A program made the translations under genes and the position numbers. From Rhodanobacter sp. A1T4 (GTDB lineage Bacteria; Pseudomonadota; Gammaproteobacteria; Xanthomonadales; Rhodanobacteraceae), in the NCBI RefSeq assembly GCF_014207185.1, contig NZ_JACHCP010000003.1, positions 186,001 through 250,000 of the forward strand: 64,000 nucleotides of DNA. The letters run 5' to 3'. The stretch's first letter is position 1. Each line of letters begins with the position of its first letter. The notes beneath the pieces were generated by a model, which saw nothing but the letters and a program-made list of their open reading frames with translations, was not told the origin of the DNA and made no database searches. Of the stretch, positions 17,947 to 27,530 are shown piece by piece.

Positions 17947-19410
17947 TCAGTCGTCGTCAGTGGCTTGTGCATTGCGCAGCTGGCGCTTGCGCAGTCGCCA
18001 GCTGCGAATCGCGAGATTCAGCGCAAACCATGCAGCGAACAGTGCGAAAGGCCACGCGACCGACGCAGGCCAGAGAATGGCCACGATAGTCAGCGCAACC
18101 AGGGCGAGCGTGCCGATCAGCATTGGGCCGATCGAGACATCGCCGAGCACGCGACGATTGGTCAGTACCGCGCTCATGCTGTTGGCGATGCGCAGTGCGC
18201 CGACGGCAGCGCGGCTGGAGCTGCCGCCGGCATGGCGGACGCGTGGTGGTCGTGTTTCGCTGCTGCGCACTTTTTCGGTCGTGCGATGACGGCGCTTGCG
18301 CGGTACCAGCACGATCTCGGTCGCATTTTCCAGGTCGCGCTCGTATTGCGCGGTGAGCTGGCCGGCGAAGCCTTCGTCCTCTACCGCTACGTCGATTTCG
18401 TGATTGCCCAGCCAGCTGGCGATATTGAGGTTGGACGAGCCGACGCGCGCCCATTGGCCATCAGCCACCGCCGTCTTGGCGTGCAGCATCGAGCCATTCC
18501 ACTCGAATACGCGGATACCGGCTTTCAGTAGCGGTCGGTAGCCCGCGCGCGACATGCCGGCGACCGCCGGAATATCGCTGCTGCCTGGCACCAGCAGGCG
18601 TACGTCCACGCCGTCGCGCGCGGCCGAGATCAGGGCCTGCACATACGGCGACACGCCGACAAAGTACGCATCGGTGAGCCAAAGCGTTTTGCTGGCCATG
18701 GCGGCAATCAATTGATCGAGCCGATACATGCTGGCGCTGGCCGGTTGCGTGGCGATTACCCGCACATCGGTCGAGCCGGCTGGTTCTGCAGGTTCCAAGG
18801 GCTCGGAAAACTCGGGCAGGGCCGCGCCCATGCCACTCCAGCTTTGCGCAAACGCTGCCTCGATCTCGGTTACCGCCGGGCCGCGTATCGCCACGCCGGT
18901 ATCGCGCCACGGCGGCACGTTGCGCGAGGCATTGCCCAGCCATTTCGCGCTGATGCATACGCCGGAGAGAAAACCGTGTACGCCGTCGATCACCAGCAGT
19001 TTGCGATGGTCGCGGCTGATCCAGCCGAACGGCTCGCCCAGCTGCGGCGGGTTGAACACGCGCACATTGCCGCCGGCGGCACGTAGCGGTTGCCAGAACG
19101 CGCTGCGCGATTGTCCGAGGCAGCCGACCCAATCGGTAATCACCGCCACCAGCACGCCGGCCTGGGCGCGTTCGATCAGCGCATCACGAAATTCACGGCC
19201 GACTTCGTCATCGCAAATGATGTAGTTCTCCAGCAGTACCCGATGCTGCGCGCCGCGGATGGCCTTGAGCCAGATGGCGTAATGCACGGGTGCGTCGATC
19301 AGCAGCTCGACAGCATTACCGCTGATCAGCGGCGCGCCGGCGGCACGGCTAAGCGCCTGCTGTGCGAGCAGGCGATGAATAGGGGAGGCGATCAATGGTT
19401 TTGCAGGCAT
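17947..19410 (-). CDS. Phospholipase D / cardiolipin-synthase-like protein with C-terminal membrane segments
   Basis: A 487-residue protein with two PLD (HKD) active-site motifs: H135-K137-D142 in HRKLLVIDG and H310-K312-D317 in HAKTAVADG. The second is followed by GSSNLN, so both half-sites look catalytic. Closest in layout to cardiolipin synthases (ClsB/YbhO type), which join two phosphatidylglycerols or use related phospholipids. Unlike ClsA it has no N-terminal membrane helices. Instead, after a basic linker (RKRRHR) it ends with about two hydrophobic segments (about 425-470) and a basic tail. The exact reaction is uncertain. It is transcribed toward xseA. Confidence 0.85.
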   Translation of the reverse strand: MPAKPLIASPIHRLLAQQALSRAAGAPLISGNAVELLIDAPVHYAIWLKAIRGAQHRVLLENYIICDDEVGREFRDALIERAQAGVLVAVITDWVGCLGQSRSAFWQPLRAAGGNVRVFNPPQLGEPFGWISRDHRKLLVIDGVHGFLSGVCISAKWLGNASRNVPPWRDTGVAIRGPAVTEIEAAFAQSWSGMGAALPEFSEPLEPAEPAGSTDVRVIATQPASASMYRLDQLIAAMASKTLWLTDAYFVGVSPYVQALISAARDGVDVRLLVPGSSDIPAVAGMSRAGYRPLLKAGIRVFEWNGSMLHAKTAVADGQWARVGSSNLNIASWLGNHEIDVAVEDEGFAGQLTAQYERDLENATEIVLVPRKRRHRTTEKVRSSETRPPRVRHAGGSSSRAAVGALRIANSMSAVLTNRRVLGDVSIGPMLIGTLALVALTIVAILWPASVAWPFALFAAWFALNLAIRSWRLRKRQLRNAQATDDD

Positions 19411-19511
19411 GCGATGAGTCTAGGTCATGGTTCGTCAAGGTGCCGACACCTCGCACACTCGATTCTTTCGCATCGCTATATTTGTCGACCTGATCTGGCA
19501 TCATCCTGCGC

Positions 19512-21473
19512 ATGCCGATCCAGCACCGACTGAGCAACACTGAAGCGTGCGCGAAGCAGATTGCCGATCACGTTGGCGTCGATCTGCGCATGGCTGCGCC
19601 GCTGGGTCTGGGCAAGCCGCATGGGTTGCTCAACGCGTTGTATCGGCTGACAGCGGATGACGCCAGCCGCTCGATGCGCTTGTTTACGGCACTGTCCCTG
19701 ACGCGACCGCAGCCAAAGCCGGGACTTGAGGCGCGTTTTCTCAAGCCATTTCTGCAGCGGCACTTTGGCGCTGATCAAGTCGATCCGCAGTACGCACTGG
19801 ATCAGGCCCGTGACGCGCTGCCGTCGAACATCGAGGTGCACGAGTTCTACATGCAGTCGGGTGCGTTGCTGCATTCCGGCGCAGCGCAGCGCAACTACAT
19901 CAGCCAGAACTATACCCACGTGGCGCGAGATCTGGCGCTGCAGGACATCAACGTGTTGGTGCAGCTGGTGGCGCGGCGGGAAGGCTCTGACGGCGTGCAT
20001 TACAGCCTGTCGTGCAATCCGGATCTCACGCTCGATCTACTCCGGCAGATCGAAGCTGCCGGGAAGCCACGGCCTTTGTGTGTGGCAGTGGTGCATCCGG
20101 ATCTTCCGTACATGGGCGGCATGGCCGAAGTGGTTGAAGATTTTTTCGATCTTGAGCTGCGTCCCGATGCTTCGCCGCGGCTTTTCGCCTTGCCGCGTCT
20201 GCCGGTCGATACCGCCGAATACGCCCTCGGCCTGCATGCCAGCGCGTTGGTGAAAGACGGTGGCTGCCTGCAGATCGGCATCGGTGCGCTGTCCGATGCG
20301 CTGGTCAAAGGGTTGTTATTGCGGCAGCAGGAAAATGCCCAGTGGCAGCGCGCGTTGGCGGCACTGGATACGACGGGCAATACGCAGGCGATAGCCGAAC
20401 GCGTCGGTGGGCTGGCGCCATTCGAACAAGGTTTGTACGGCGCCAGCGAAATGGTGCTCGATGGCTTCATGCACCTGCAGCGCGCTGGCGTACTCAAGCG
20501 TCGCAGCTGGGACAATCTGGCGCTGGAGCGTGCCTCCGCCAGCGGCAGGTTGAACCCGGCGACACCGGGTGGCCATTATCTGCGTGGCGCGTTTTTTCTC
20601 GGCACGCGTGAACTCTACGACTGGCTCGCCGCGACCGAGGCGGCCGATCCGGACGCGATCGACATGTGTCCGGTTTCCAACGTCAATCATCTGTACGGCG
20701 ATCATCAGGCGCTGGCGACACTGCAGCGGCGCGGTGCACGTTTCTTCAACACCTGCATGATGGCCACGTTGCTCGGCGCGGCGGTGTCCGACACGCTCGA
20801 CGATGGCGGCGTGGTCAGCGGTGTGGGCGGCCAGTACAACTTCGTGGCGATGGCGCACGAATTGCCGGACGGTCGCTCGGCACTGCTGCTGCGCGCGACC
20901 CGCAAAGTGCGCGGCGGCATCGACAGCAACATCCGCTGGAACTACGGCCAGGCTACGATTCCGCGTCATCTGCGTGATCTGTACATTACCGAATACGGCG
21001 TGGCCGACCTGCGCGGCAAGAGTGACAGCGAATGCATCGAGGCGATGCTGTCGATCAGCGACGCGCGTTTTCTGGAAGCGCTGTGTGCTGAGGCGAAATC
21101 GCACGGCAAGCTGGCCAGGGACTTTGTGATTCCCGACATCTGGCGACGTCATACACCGGAGTATTTACATGAGGCGCTGGCGCCGTTTCAGCAGAAAGGC
21201 TTGCTGCCGAAGTTTCCGTTCGGCAGCGATTTCACCGAGACCGAACAGCTGCTGCTGAGCGCGCTGACGTGGTTGCAGTCAGCGCAAGCGACATGGCGCG
21301 GCAAGTGGCAACTGTTGCGCGCGGCGGTGAATCCGGGCGCACCCGTATACGAAGAGCTGGCGGCGCTGGTGCGGATGAATCTGGAACATCCGCAGACCTT
21401 GGCCGAACGTATTGAGCGGCGTCTGCTGCTCGTCGCACTCCGCCGAAAAACGTCGAGCGGCCAGACCGGATAA
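19512..21473 (+). CDS. Acetyl-CoA hydrolase/transferase family protein
   Basis: A 653-residue protein of the acetyl-CoA hydrolase/CoA-transferase family, which exchanges or removes CoA from short-chain acyl-CoAs. Family landmarks include QIGIGALSDALVKG (N-domain end), the C-domain MCPVSNVNHLYG and VVSGVGGQYNFVAMAHELP. The loop IRWNYGQATIPRHLRDLYITEYGVADLRGKSD is split between the CoA site and the domain end. It is clearly longer than the ~500-residue acetate:succinate CoA-transferases, with extra sequence at both ends. The substrate is therefore not assigned. The gene is convergent with the histidine kinase gene 16 bases downstream. Confidence 0.82.
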   Translation: MPIQHRLSNTEACAKQIADHVGVDLRMAAPLGLGKPHGLLNALYRLTADDASRSMRLFTALSLTRPQPKPGLEARFLKPFLQRHFGADQVDPQYALDQARDALPSNIEVHEFYMQSGALLHSGAAQRNYISQNYTHVARDLALQDINVLVQLVARREGSDGVHYSLSCNPDLTLDLLRQIEAAGKPRPLCVAVVHPDLPYMGGMAEVVEDFFDLELRPDASPRLFALPRLPVDTAEYALGLHASALVKDGGCLQIGIGALSDALVKGLLLRQQENAQWQRALAALDTTGNTQAIAERVGGLAPFEQGLYGASEMVLDGFMHLQRAGVLKRRSWDNLALERASASGRLNPATPGGHYLRGAFFLGTRELYDWLAATEAADPDAIDMCPVSNVNHLYGDHQALATLQRRGARFFNTCMMATLLGAAVSDTLDDGGVVSGVGGQYNFVAMAHELPDGRSALLLRATRKVRGGIDSNIRWNYGQATIPRHLRDLYITEYGVADLRGKSDSECIEAMLSISDARFLEALCAEAKSHGKLARDFVIPDIWRRHTPEYLHEALAPFQQKGLLPKFPFGSDFTETEQLLLSALTWLQSAQATWRGKWQLLRAAVNPGAPVYEELAALVRMNLEHPQTLAERIERRLLLVALRRKTSSGQTG

Positions 21474-21489
21474 TCCAGGATGCGATGAT

Positions 21490-22695
21490 TCAGGCGCGCG
21501 GCAGTTCTACCGAAAACCGGCTGCCGCGGCCGAGCGTCGATTGCACGCGAACCCGGTGGCCGAGTGATTCGGCCGTGCTGCGGACGATCCACAACCCCAG
21601 CCCCAGGCCTTCGTTGCGTGTATCGACCTGGCGGAACGCGCCGAACATTTCACCGGTTTGCAGATCGTCCATGCCCAGGCCGGTGTCGATGATTTCCACC
21701 ACGACGCGATCGCCGCGACGACGGCAGCCGATCAGCACGGAACCGTGTTCGGTGTATTTGACCGCATTGCTCAGCAGGTTGCCGAGCAGGGTTGCCAGCA
21801 GGGTTGGATTGCTGAGCACACGCAGGTGGGTCGGCACGCTTCGCAAACGCAGACCCTTGGTTAGAGCGGGTCGTTGCCAGTTGCCGAGTATCGGCTCCAG
21901 CACCTCATTGAGGTCGAAGTCCGTTTGATCGGGTGCGACCATTGCTCCTTCGCTACCTGCCATCGTGGCCAGCAGGGTGAACTCGCGATCAATCCGCGCC
22001 AGCGCCTCGGTGGCGACATTCAGGGGCGCGCCCTGCTCGGGGCTCAACTCGCGCTGCACTTTGCGGATGGCATACGCTGCCGAGCGCACCGGTGTCTTCA
22101 GATCGTGTCCGGCAATCGCCATGAGTTGGCGCCGGTAGTGGTTGGATTCCTGCGCCTGCGTGAGCAGTCGGCGCAATTCGATCTGCGCCATGGTTTGGCG
22201 GGCCAGCGCCCGCAACGCTTCAGCCTGCTCGGGGCTCAGCTCGCGTGGCTGCGTGTCCAGCACACATACCGTGCCCAGCGGCAGGCCATCGGCGGTGCGC
22301 AGTGATGCGCCAGCATAGAAGCGCAGATGCGGCTCGCCGGTGACCAGTGGGTTATGCCGAAAGCGTTCGTCCTGCAGCGTGTCGGGCACGATAAATACGT
22401 CGGTCTGCTGGATCGCATGCGCGCAGATCGAGCTGCTGATCGGTGTTTCGCTGATACCAATGCCGATTTCGCTCTTGAACCATTGCCGCTCACGATCGAC
22501 CAGACTGACCAGCGCCATGGGCGCGCCGCAAATCAGCGCCGCCAGCCGGGTGATGTCGTCGAAGGCGCCTTCACGCGGGGTATCCAGAATGCCGTAGCTG
22601 TGCAGGGCGCCCAGTCGCATGGCTTCGGCCGGCATTGGTGCTGGCAGGGTGCAGTTCGCCACGTGAGGCGAGGCGGAGTGGTCAAGCTCGGTCAT
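21490..22695 (-). CDS. GAF-domain sensor histidine kinase (soluble)
   Basis: A 401-residue kinase without transmembrane segments. An N-terminal GAF domain (about 30-170: [55 protein letters not shown]) is followed by a HisKA-type helix pair with the phospho-acceptor His197 in [13 protein letters not shown]. The HATPase domain follows, with N-box [14 protein letters not shown]1 DTGLGM and G2 GLGLGLWIV. This GAF-HisKA-HATPase order is common for cytosolic light, redox or small-ligand sensors; the signal is unknown. No response regulator is adjacent. It is divergent from ispG. Confidence 0.92.
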   Translation of the reverse strand: MTELDHSASPHVANCTLPAPMPAEAMRLGALHSYGILDTPREGAFDDITRLAALICGAPMALVSLVDRERQWFKSEIGIGISETPISSSICAHAIQQTDVFIVPDTLQDERFRHNPLVTGEPHLRFYAGASLRTADGLPLGTVCVLDTQPRELSPEQAEALRALARQTMAQIELRRLLTQAQESNHYRRQLMAIAGHDLKTPVRSAAYAIRKVQRELSPEQGAPLNVATEALARIDREFTLLATMAGSEGAMVAPDQTDFDLNEVLEPILGNWQRPALTKGLRLRSVPTHLRVLSNPTLLATLLGNLLSNAVKYTEHGSVLIGCRRRGDRVVVEIIDTGLGMDDLQTGEMFGAFRQVDTRNEGLGLGLWIVRSTAESLGHRVRVQSTLGRGSRFSVELPRA

Positions 22696-22857
22696 TTGGC
22701 GATGAGGCAGGCAGAAAAGGGGAGGGCGCGTGCTGGGAAGCCGCGAAGTCGGCGCAGCTTAAGCCACTGTCTTGAGGTTGTCTTGGTGCATGCGGAGCAT
22801 CGGGTATCCTTGGCGTTTGCCGCGCCACCTTGCGCTTCGCGTTTTCCGGTTACCTCT

Positions 22858-24117
<1,260 letters not shown>

Positions 24118-24187
24118 TCACGCCGCTTTCAGGGGTGGATGGTGCATGGTTGCTCCTTAGGTTTTGAAACCGATGGAGCAACACCGC

Positions 24188-25018
24188 ATGACTGACAAGC
24201 AATCCCTGTTGAAGCTCAACGATGGTATCTACGCGCCGCAGCTCGGTTTCGGTGTCTTTCAGATCGACAACGCGCAGGCCACTGACGCAGTCGCCACTGC
24301 GCTGAAGGCTGGTTACCGTTCGATCGACACGGCGGCGTTCTACAAGAATGAAAAAGGCGTAGGCGAAGCGATCCGCGATTCGGGCCTGTCGCGCAGCGAC
24401 ATTTTTCTGACGACCAAGCTGTGGAACGGCGATCAGGGCTTCGATGCCACATTGAAGGCTTTCGATGCCAGCATGGACAAGCTCAGGCAGGATTACGTCG
24501 ACCTTTATCTGATCCATTGGCCGTGTCCCGCGAAAGACCTGTATGTTGATACGTTCAAAGCCTTCATCCGTTTGCGCGATGAGGGGCGCATCAAGTCGAT
24601 CGGTGTATCGAATTTCCAGCCGAAGCATCTCGAGAAACTGATCAAGGAAACCGACGTCGTACCGGTAGTCAACCAGATCGAGCTGCATCCGGATTTTGCG
24701 CAGGTCGATGTGGCTGGCTTCAACAAGTCCAAGGGCATCGTCACCGAAGCCTGGAGTCCGCTCGGGCAGGGTGGCGATCTGCTGAAAAACAAGATCATCA
24801 AGGAAGTCGCCGACGCCCATGGCAAGACCGCTGCGCAGGTCATTATCCGTTGGCATCTGCAACTGGGTCATATGGTGATTCCGAAATCGCAGACGCCGTC
24901 GCGCATCAAGGAAAACTTCGACGTGTTCGACTTCGAGCTGAGCAACGATCAGCTGAAAAAGATCAACGGTCTCGATGGTGGCAACCGTATGGGTCCGAAT
25001 CCCGACGAGCTCAACTGA
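24188..25018 (+). CDS. Aldo/keto reductase (DkgA-like)
   Basis: A 276-residue NADPH-dependent aldo/keto reductase. The catalytic tetrad is visible: Asp in YRSIDTAAFY, Tyr in the same segment, Lys in LTTKLWN and His in YLIHWPCP. Cofactor-site sequences are GVSNFQPKHLEKL, EAWSPLGQGGDLL and VIPKSQTPSRIKENFDVFDF. It resembles 2,5-diketo-gluconate/methylglyoxal reductases, but the natural substrate cannot be read from sequence. ATG 24188 has GGAG about ten bases upstream; upstream ATGs at 24164 and 24173 only add a short unrelated leader. Confidence 0.92.
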   Translation: MTDKQSLLKLNDGIYAPQLGFGVFQIDNAQATDAVATALKAGYRSIDTAAFYKNEKGVGEAIRDSGLSRSDIFLTTKLWNGDQGFDATLKAFDASMDKLRQDYVDLYLIHWPCPAKDLYVDTFKAFIRLRDEGRIKSIGVSNFQPKHLEKLIKETDVVPVVNQIELHPDFAQVDVAGFNKSKGIVTEAWSPLGQGGDLLKNKIIKEVADAHGKTAAQVIIRWHLQLGHMVIPKSQTPSRIKENFDVFDFELSNDQLKKINGLDGGNRMGPNPDELN

Positions 25019-25060
25019 GCTTGGTTTGAAGTGGCGGAACGGCTCATTCGGGCCGCGCCG

Positions 25061-25774
25061 TCAGGGCAGAAAAGTGGTCGTCGCGTCTTGCCAGTTTCCA
25101 GAAGGAACATGCATGGCCGTGAGCGCGGCTACCTGCGCGAGAAAATCGTCTCGCGCTATTTCGACAGCGCCCATGCTGATCAGATGCGGATTGGTCACCT
25201 GCGCATCAAGCAATGGATAGCCACGCTCCGCCAGTAGCGCGCATAGCGCGATCAGCGCAGCTTTCGATCCACCGCTGACGGCACTGAACATGGACTCGCC
25301 ACAAAACAGTTTGCCGGTTGCCACGCCGTAGATACCGCCGACGAGATTCGTTCCATTCCAGATTTCCACGCTATGCGCATCGCCGCGATGATGCAGTGTT
25401 TCATACGCTTGCATCATCGCGGGACTAATCCAGGTGCCGCGTTCCTTTGCACGCTCACCAGCACAACCGCGAATAACGCGATCGAACGCGCGATCTACCG
25501 TCACCGTCCAGCCACAGCTCGCCAGCGATCGGCGCGTGCTCCGGCTGACATGTGGAGCGTCGGTGCGAAATACGCAGCGTGGATCAGGTGACCACCACAG
25601 GATCGGCTCACCTTCGTTGAACCAGGGAAAGATGCCATGGCGATAGGCGTCGAGCAGGCGATCGGGTGAGAGATCGCCACCGAAGGCGAGCAGTCCGTTC
25701 GGCTGGCTCAGCGCACGCTGCGGATTTGGAAAGGCTTCGAGTATCCCTGCATGCAGCTGCGGCAAGACGATCAT
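25061..25774 (-). CDS. aat: Leucyl/phenylalanyl-tRNA--protein transferase
   Basis: Aat of 237 residues transfers Leu or Phe from aminoacyl-tRNA to proteins with N-terminal Arg or Lys, marking them for ClpAP (bacterial N-end rule). Diagnostic stretches are GLLAFGGDLSPDRLLDAYRH, GIFPWFNEGEPILWWSPDPR, CVFRTDAPHVSRS, TWISPAMMQAYETLH, SVEIWNGTNLVGGIYGVATG and GESMFSAVSGGSK. Length is normal. Its ATG overlaps the TGA of the acetyltransferase fragment just upstream by four bases, a sign that aat was once translationally coupled to an intact acetyltransferase gene. Confidence 0.97.
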   Translation of the reverse strand: MIVLPQLHAGILEAFPNPQRALSQPNGLLAFGGDLSPDRLLDAYRHGIFPWFNEGEPILWWSPDPRCVFRTDAPHVSRSTRRSLASCGWTVTVDRAFDRVIRGCAGERAKERGTWISPAMMQAYETLHHRGDAHSVEIWNGTNLVGGIYGVATGKLFCGESMFSAVSGGSKAALIALCALLAERGYPLLDAQVTNPHLISMGAVEIARDDFLAQVAALTAMHVPSGNWQDATTTFLP

Positions 25775-26000
25775 GGTTCGATGCGGGTGGATGCGTATGG
25801 CGAGTGCTCCACCACCAACGATTGGTGTGCCGTCAAATCAAAATTCGCATTGACCAGGCAGCGGTGCAAATGCGAACTGGCTTGCAGAAAGCGACGCATC
25901 ATCTTGCGCTTTCCCCTCGCGCAGACTCGAAGACCTGCAGCTTGTGGGCGATGCAGAACTCGACGCCAAGGTCGTAATGGCAAAGTGGAAAATCCGCTGG
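25771..26000 (-). pseudogene. 3' fragment of a GNAT/peptidogalycan-type acetyltransferase gene
   Basis: On the minus strand this stretch encodes the tail of the intact acetyltransferase found at 27531-28664. LGVEFCIAHKLQVFE here matches LGIEFCIANQLQTFE there; after a frameshift, KMMRRFL, HLHRCLVNANFDL and EHSPYASTR match KMARGFL, HSRHYLVNESFDL and EHSPYAPTR. It lacks about ten codons present in the intact gene (REAYYEELM region) and everything upstream of about 26000. Its TGA overlaps the aat start, as expected of the original operon junction. It is therefore best read as the old tail left after an insertion or recombination. Confidence 0.8.
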
Positions 26001-26279
26001 TTGGTGATGTGAGCTCATTTCTACAGAGAGAACCTTGAAAGCCATCCAGTAGTCAAGATCGTCGGGTCAGACAAATGCGTGTCTTTTCCGCATGTTCTTG
26101 CGCCAACAACCTATGAGCATCACTGAAAAAACCTCCAGTAGCCAAGTCTTTTTGGGCGGAGATAGATTCCAGGGTTGAAGCTGAAAACCTCGTCTCCAAA
26201 GTTTCATTTGATGGTGCTGTACATGTTTTGGGAAGTCGACTCTTGGATGGTCCAGAGCCGAAAACAATGGGAGAGATGT
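26001..26279. other. Noncoding stretch before the secreted protein gene
   Basis: Less GC-rich than its surroundings and without a convincing gene. It begins where similarity to the acetyltransferase tail ends and should carry the promoter of the secreted protein gene. GGGAGAG at 26269-26275 is the ribosome site. Confidence 0.5.
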
Positions 26280-27353
26280 ATGCATTTGAAGATGAAACCG
26301 GCCGCACGTTGCATGGTCCAGGTCGCAGTTCTCGCAAGCCTTGCTGGCGCAGCGTGGCTTCCATCCGCTATCGCCGCGCCAGCAGCGGGCGATGAGCAAA
26401 TGGTCAGTCAGGCAGAAACGCAGGCGCGCGCGAGCTGGCGCGAAGACATCTCGCACACCACGCCGCCGGCGGAAGGCTGCTTTCATGCCACGTATCCCAG
26501 CATCCTTTGGAAGCAGGTCGGATGCAATGTGGTGACCCCACGCAGCCATCCACTCCCACGAAAGGTGTCACGCCTTAACTCGCTATCGGGTGCAACGCAA
26601 ACGACGGGCAACGGTGATGATTATGTCGCCGAAGTTTCAGGCCTGATCACCGGAACGGTCGGAACCTTTCCCTCGGTGACTGGCGTGACATCGGAACAAA
26701 GCGTCGGCGTTGCCGCGTTTGGTGGTGGCGGTATCCTCGGCGCAAACGAATATACGCTTCAGATCAATTCCAACGCGAATGCGACCACATCCGTTTGCAA
26801 GAGCCACTCCGGCTGCACGGTGTGGCAGCAATTCATTTATTCGCCGGACTACAGCACCCAGGGTGAGGCCGCGGTCTTCATGCAGTATTGGCTGATCGGC
26901 TACGGCGGCAGTTCGTGTCCGAGCGGATTTGGAAGCGATGGCGGTGGCGATTGCTATAAAAACAGCGCGGCCGTGACGGCACCCGATGTGCCGATTACCC
27001 AGCTTGCGAATCTGAAGCTCTCGGGCACCGTGGCGTCCGGTGGCAACGATACGACGGTCTTCACCGATGGCACCGAGGCCTACACCATCAGCGCCAAGGA
27101 TAGCGTTCTTAAAATTGCCACCGTGTGGGATGAGTCGGAGTTCAATGTCGTCGGCAACGCCGGCGGATCGGACGCTGAATTCAACTCGGGCTCATCGGTC
27201 ACGGTGAATGTCGCGGTGACTTCCGGCAGCACGGCGGCGCCGACTTGTGTTGCGGATGCCGGCACGACCGGAGAAACCAATAATCTGACTGCAGGCAGTT
27301 GTACTGCCTCCGGCGGATCGTCGCCGTCGATTCAGTTTACCGAGTCGAACTGA
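26280..27353 (+). CDS. Secreted protein of unknown function, Gly/Ser/Thr-rich
   Basis: A 357-residue exported protein. The signal peptide (MVQVAVLASLAGAAWLPSAI, cleavage near AIAA) is followed by a short region with GCFHATYPSILWKQVGC. A large beta-rich domain follows, with DDYVAEVSGLITGTVGTFPS, CTVWQQFIYS, AVFMQYWLIGYGG, AEFNSGSSVTVNVAV and GETNNLTAG, ending in FTESN. Several cysteine pairs suggest disulfides after export. I recall similar uncharacterised secreted proteins in Burkholderiales, Xanthomonadales and actinomycetes but cannot name a family. ATG 26280 was chosen because of GGGAGAG upstream and the signal peptide. It sits, in opposite orientation, between two copies of the acetyltransferase tail and has its own terminator. 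Confidence 0.82.
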   Translation: MHLKMKPAARCMVQVAVLASLAGAAWLPSAIAAPAAGDEQMVSQAETQARASWREDISHTTPPAEGCFHATYPSILWKQVGCNVVTPRSHPLPRKVSRLNSLSGATQTTGNGDDYVAEVSGLITGTVGTFPSVTGVTSEQSVGVAAFGGGGILGANEYTLQINSNANATTSVCKSHSGCTVWQQFIYSPDYSTQGEAAVFMQYWLIGYGGSSCPSGFGSDGGGDCYKNSAAVTAPDVPITQLANLKLSGTVASGGNDTTVFTDGTEAYTISAKDSVLKIATVWDESEFNVVGNAGGSDAEFNSGSSVTVNVAVTSGSTAAPTCVADAGTTGETNNLTAGSCTASGGSSPSIQFTESN

Positions 27354-27394
27354 AGTCCAGCCTAGCTATCCACCGATAGCCGGCTAGGTTTGGA

Positions 27395-27425
27395 GGCCGA
27401 GGGGAGAGATTCCCTCGGCCTTTTT
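27395..27425 (+). terminator. Strong intrinsic terminator after the secreted protein gene
   Basis: A perfect 9-bp stem GGCCGAGGG / CCCTCGGCC with an 8-base loop is followed by TTTTT. It lies 42 bases after the stop codon; a second, weaker hairpin (CCTAGC / GCTAGG) sits between them. Confidence 0.9.
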
Positions 27426-27530
27426 ATGGGTGAGGATTATGTGTGTCGGCTTTTGGAATTCAGAGAATGTTTTGTCTGGATCAACACGAGTAGCCCGTTG
27501 GGTTTTGCCCCGTTTTGCCCTGGCAAACAA

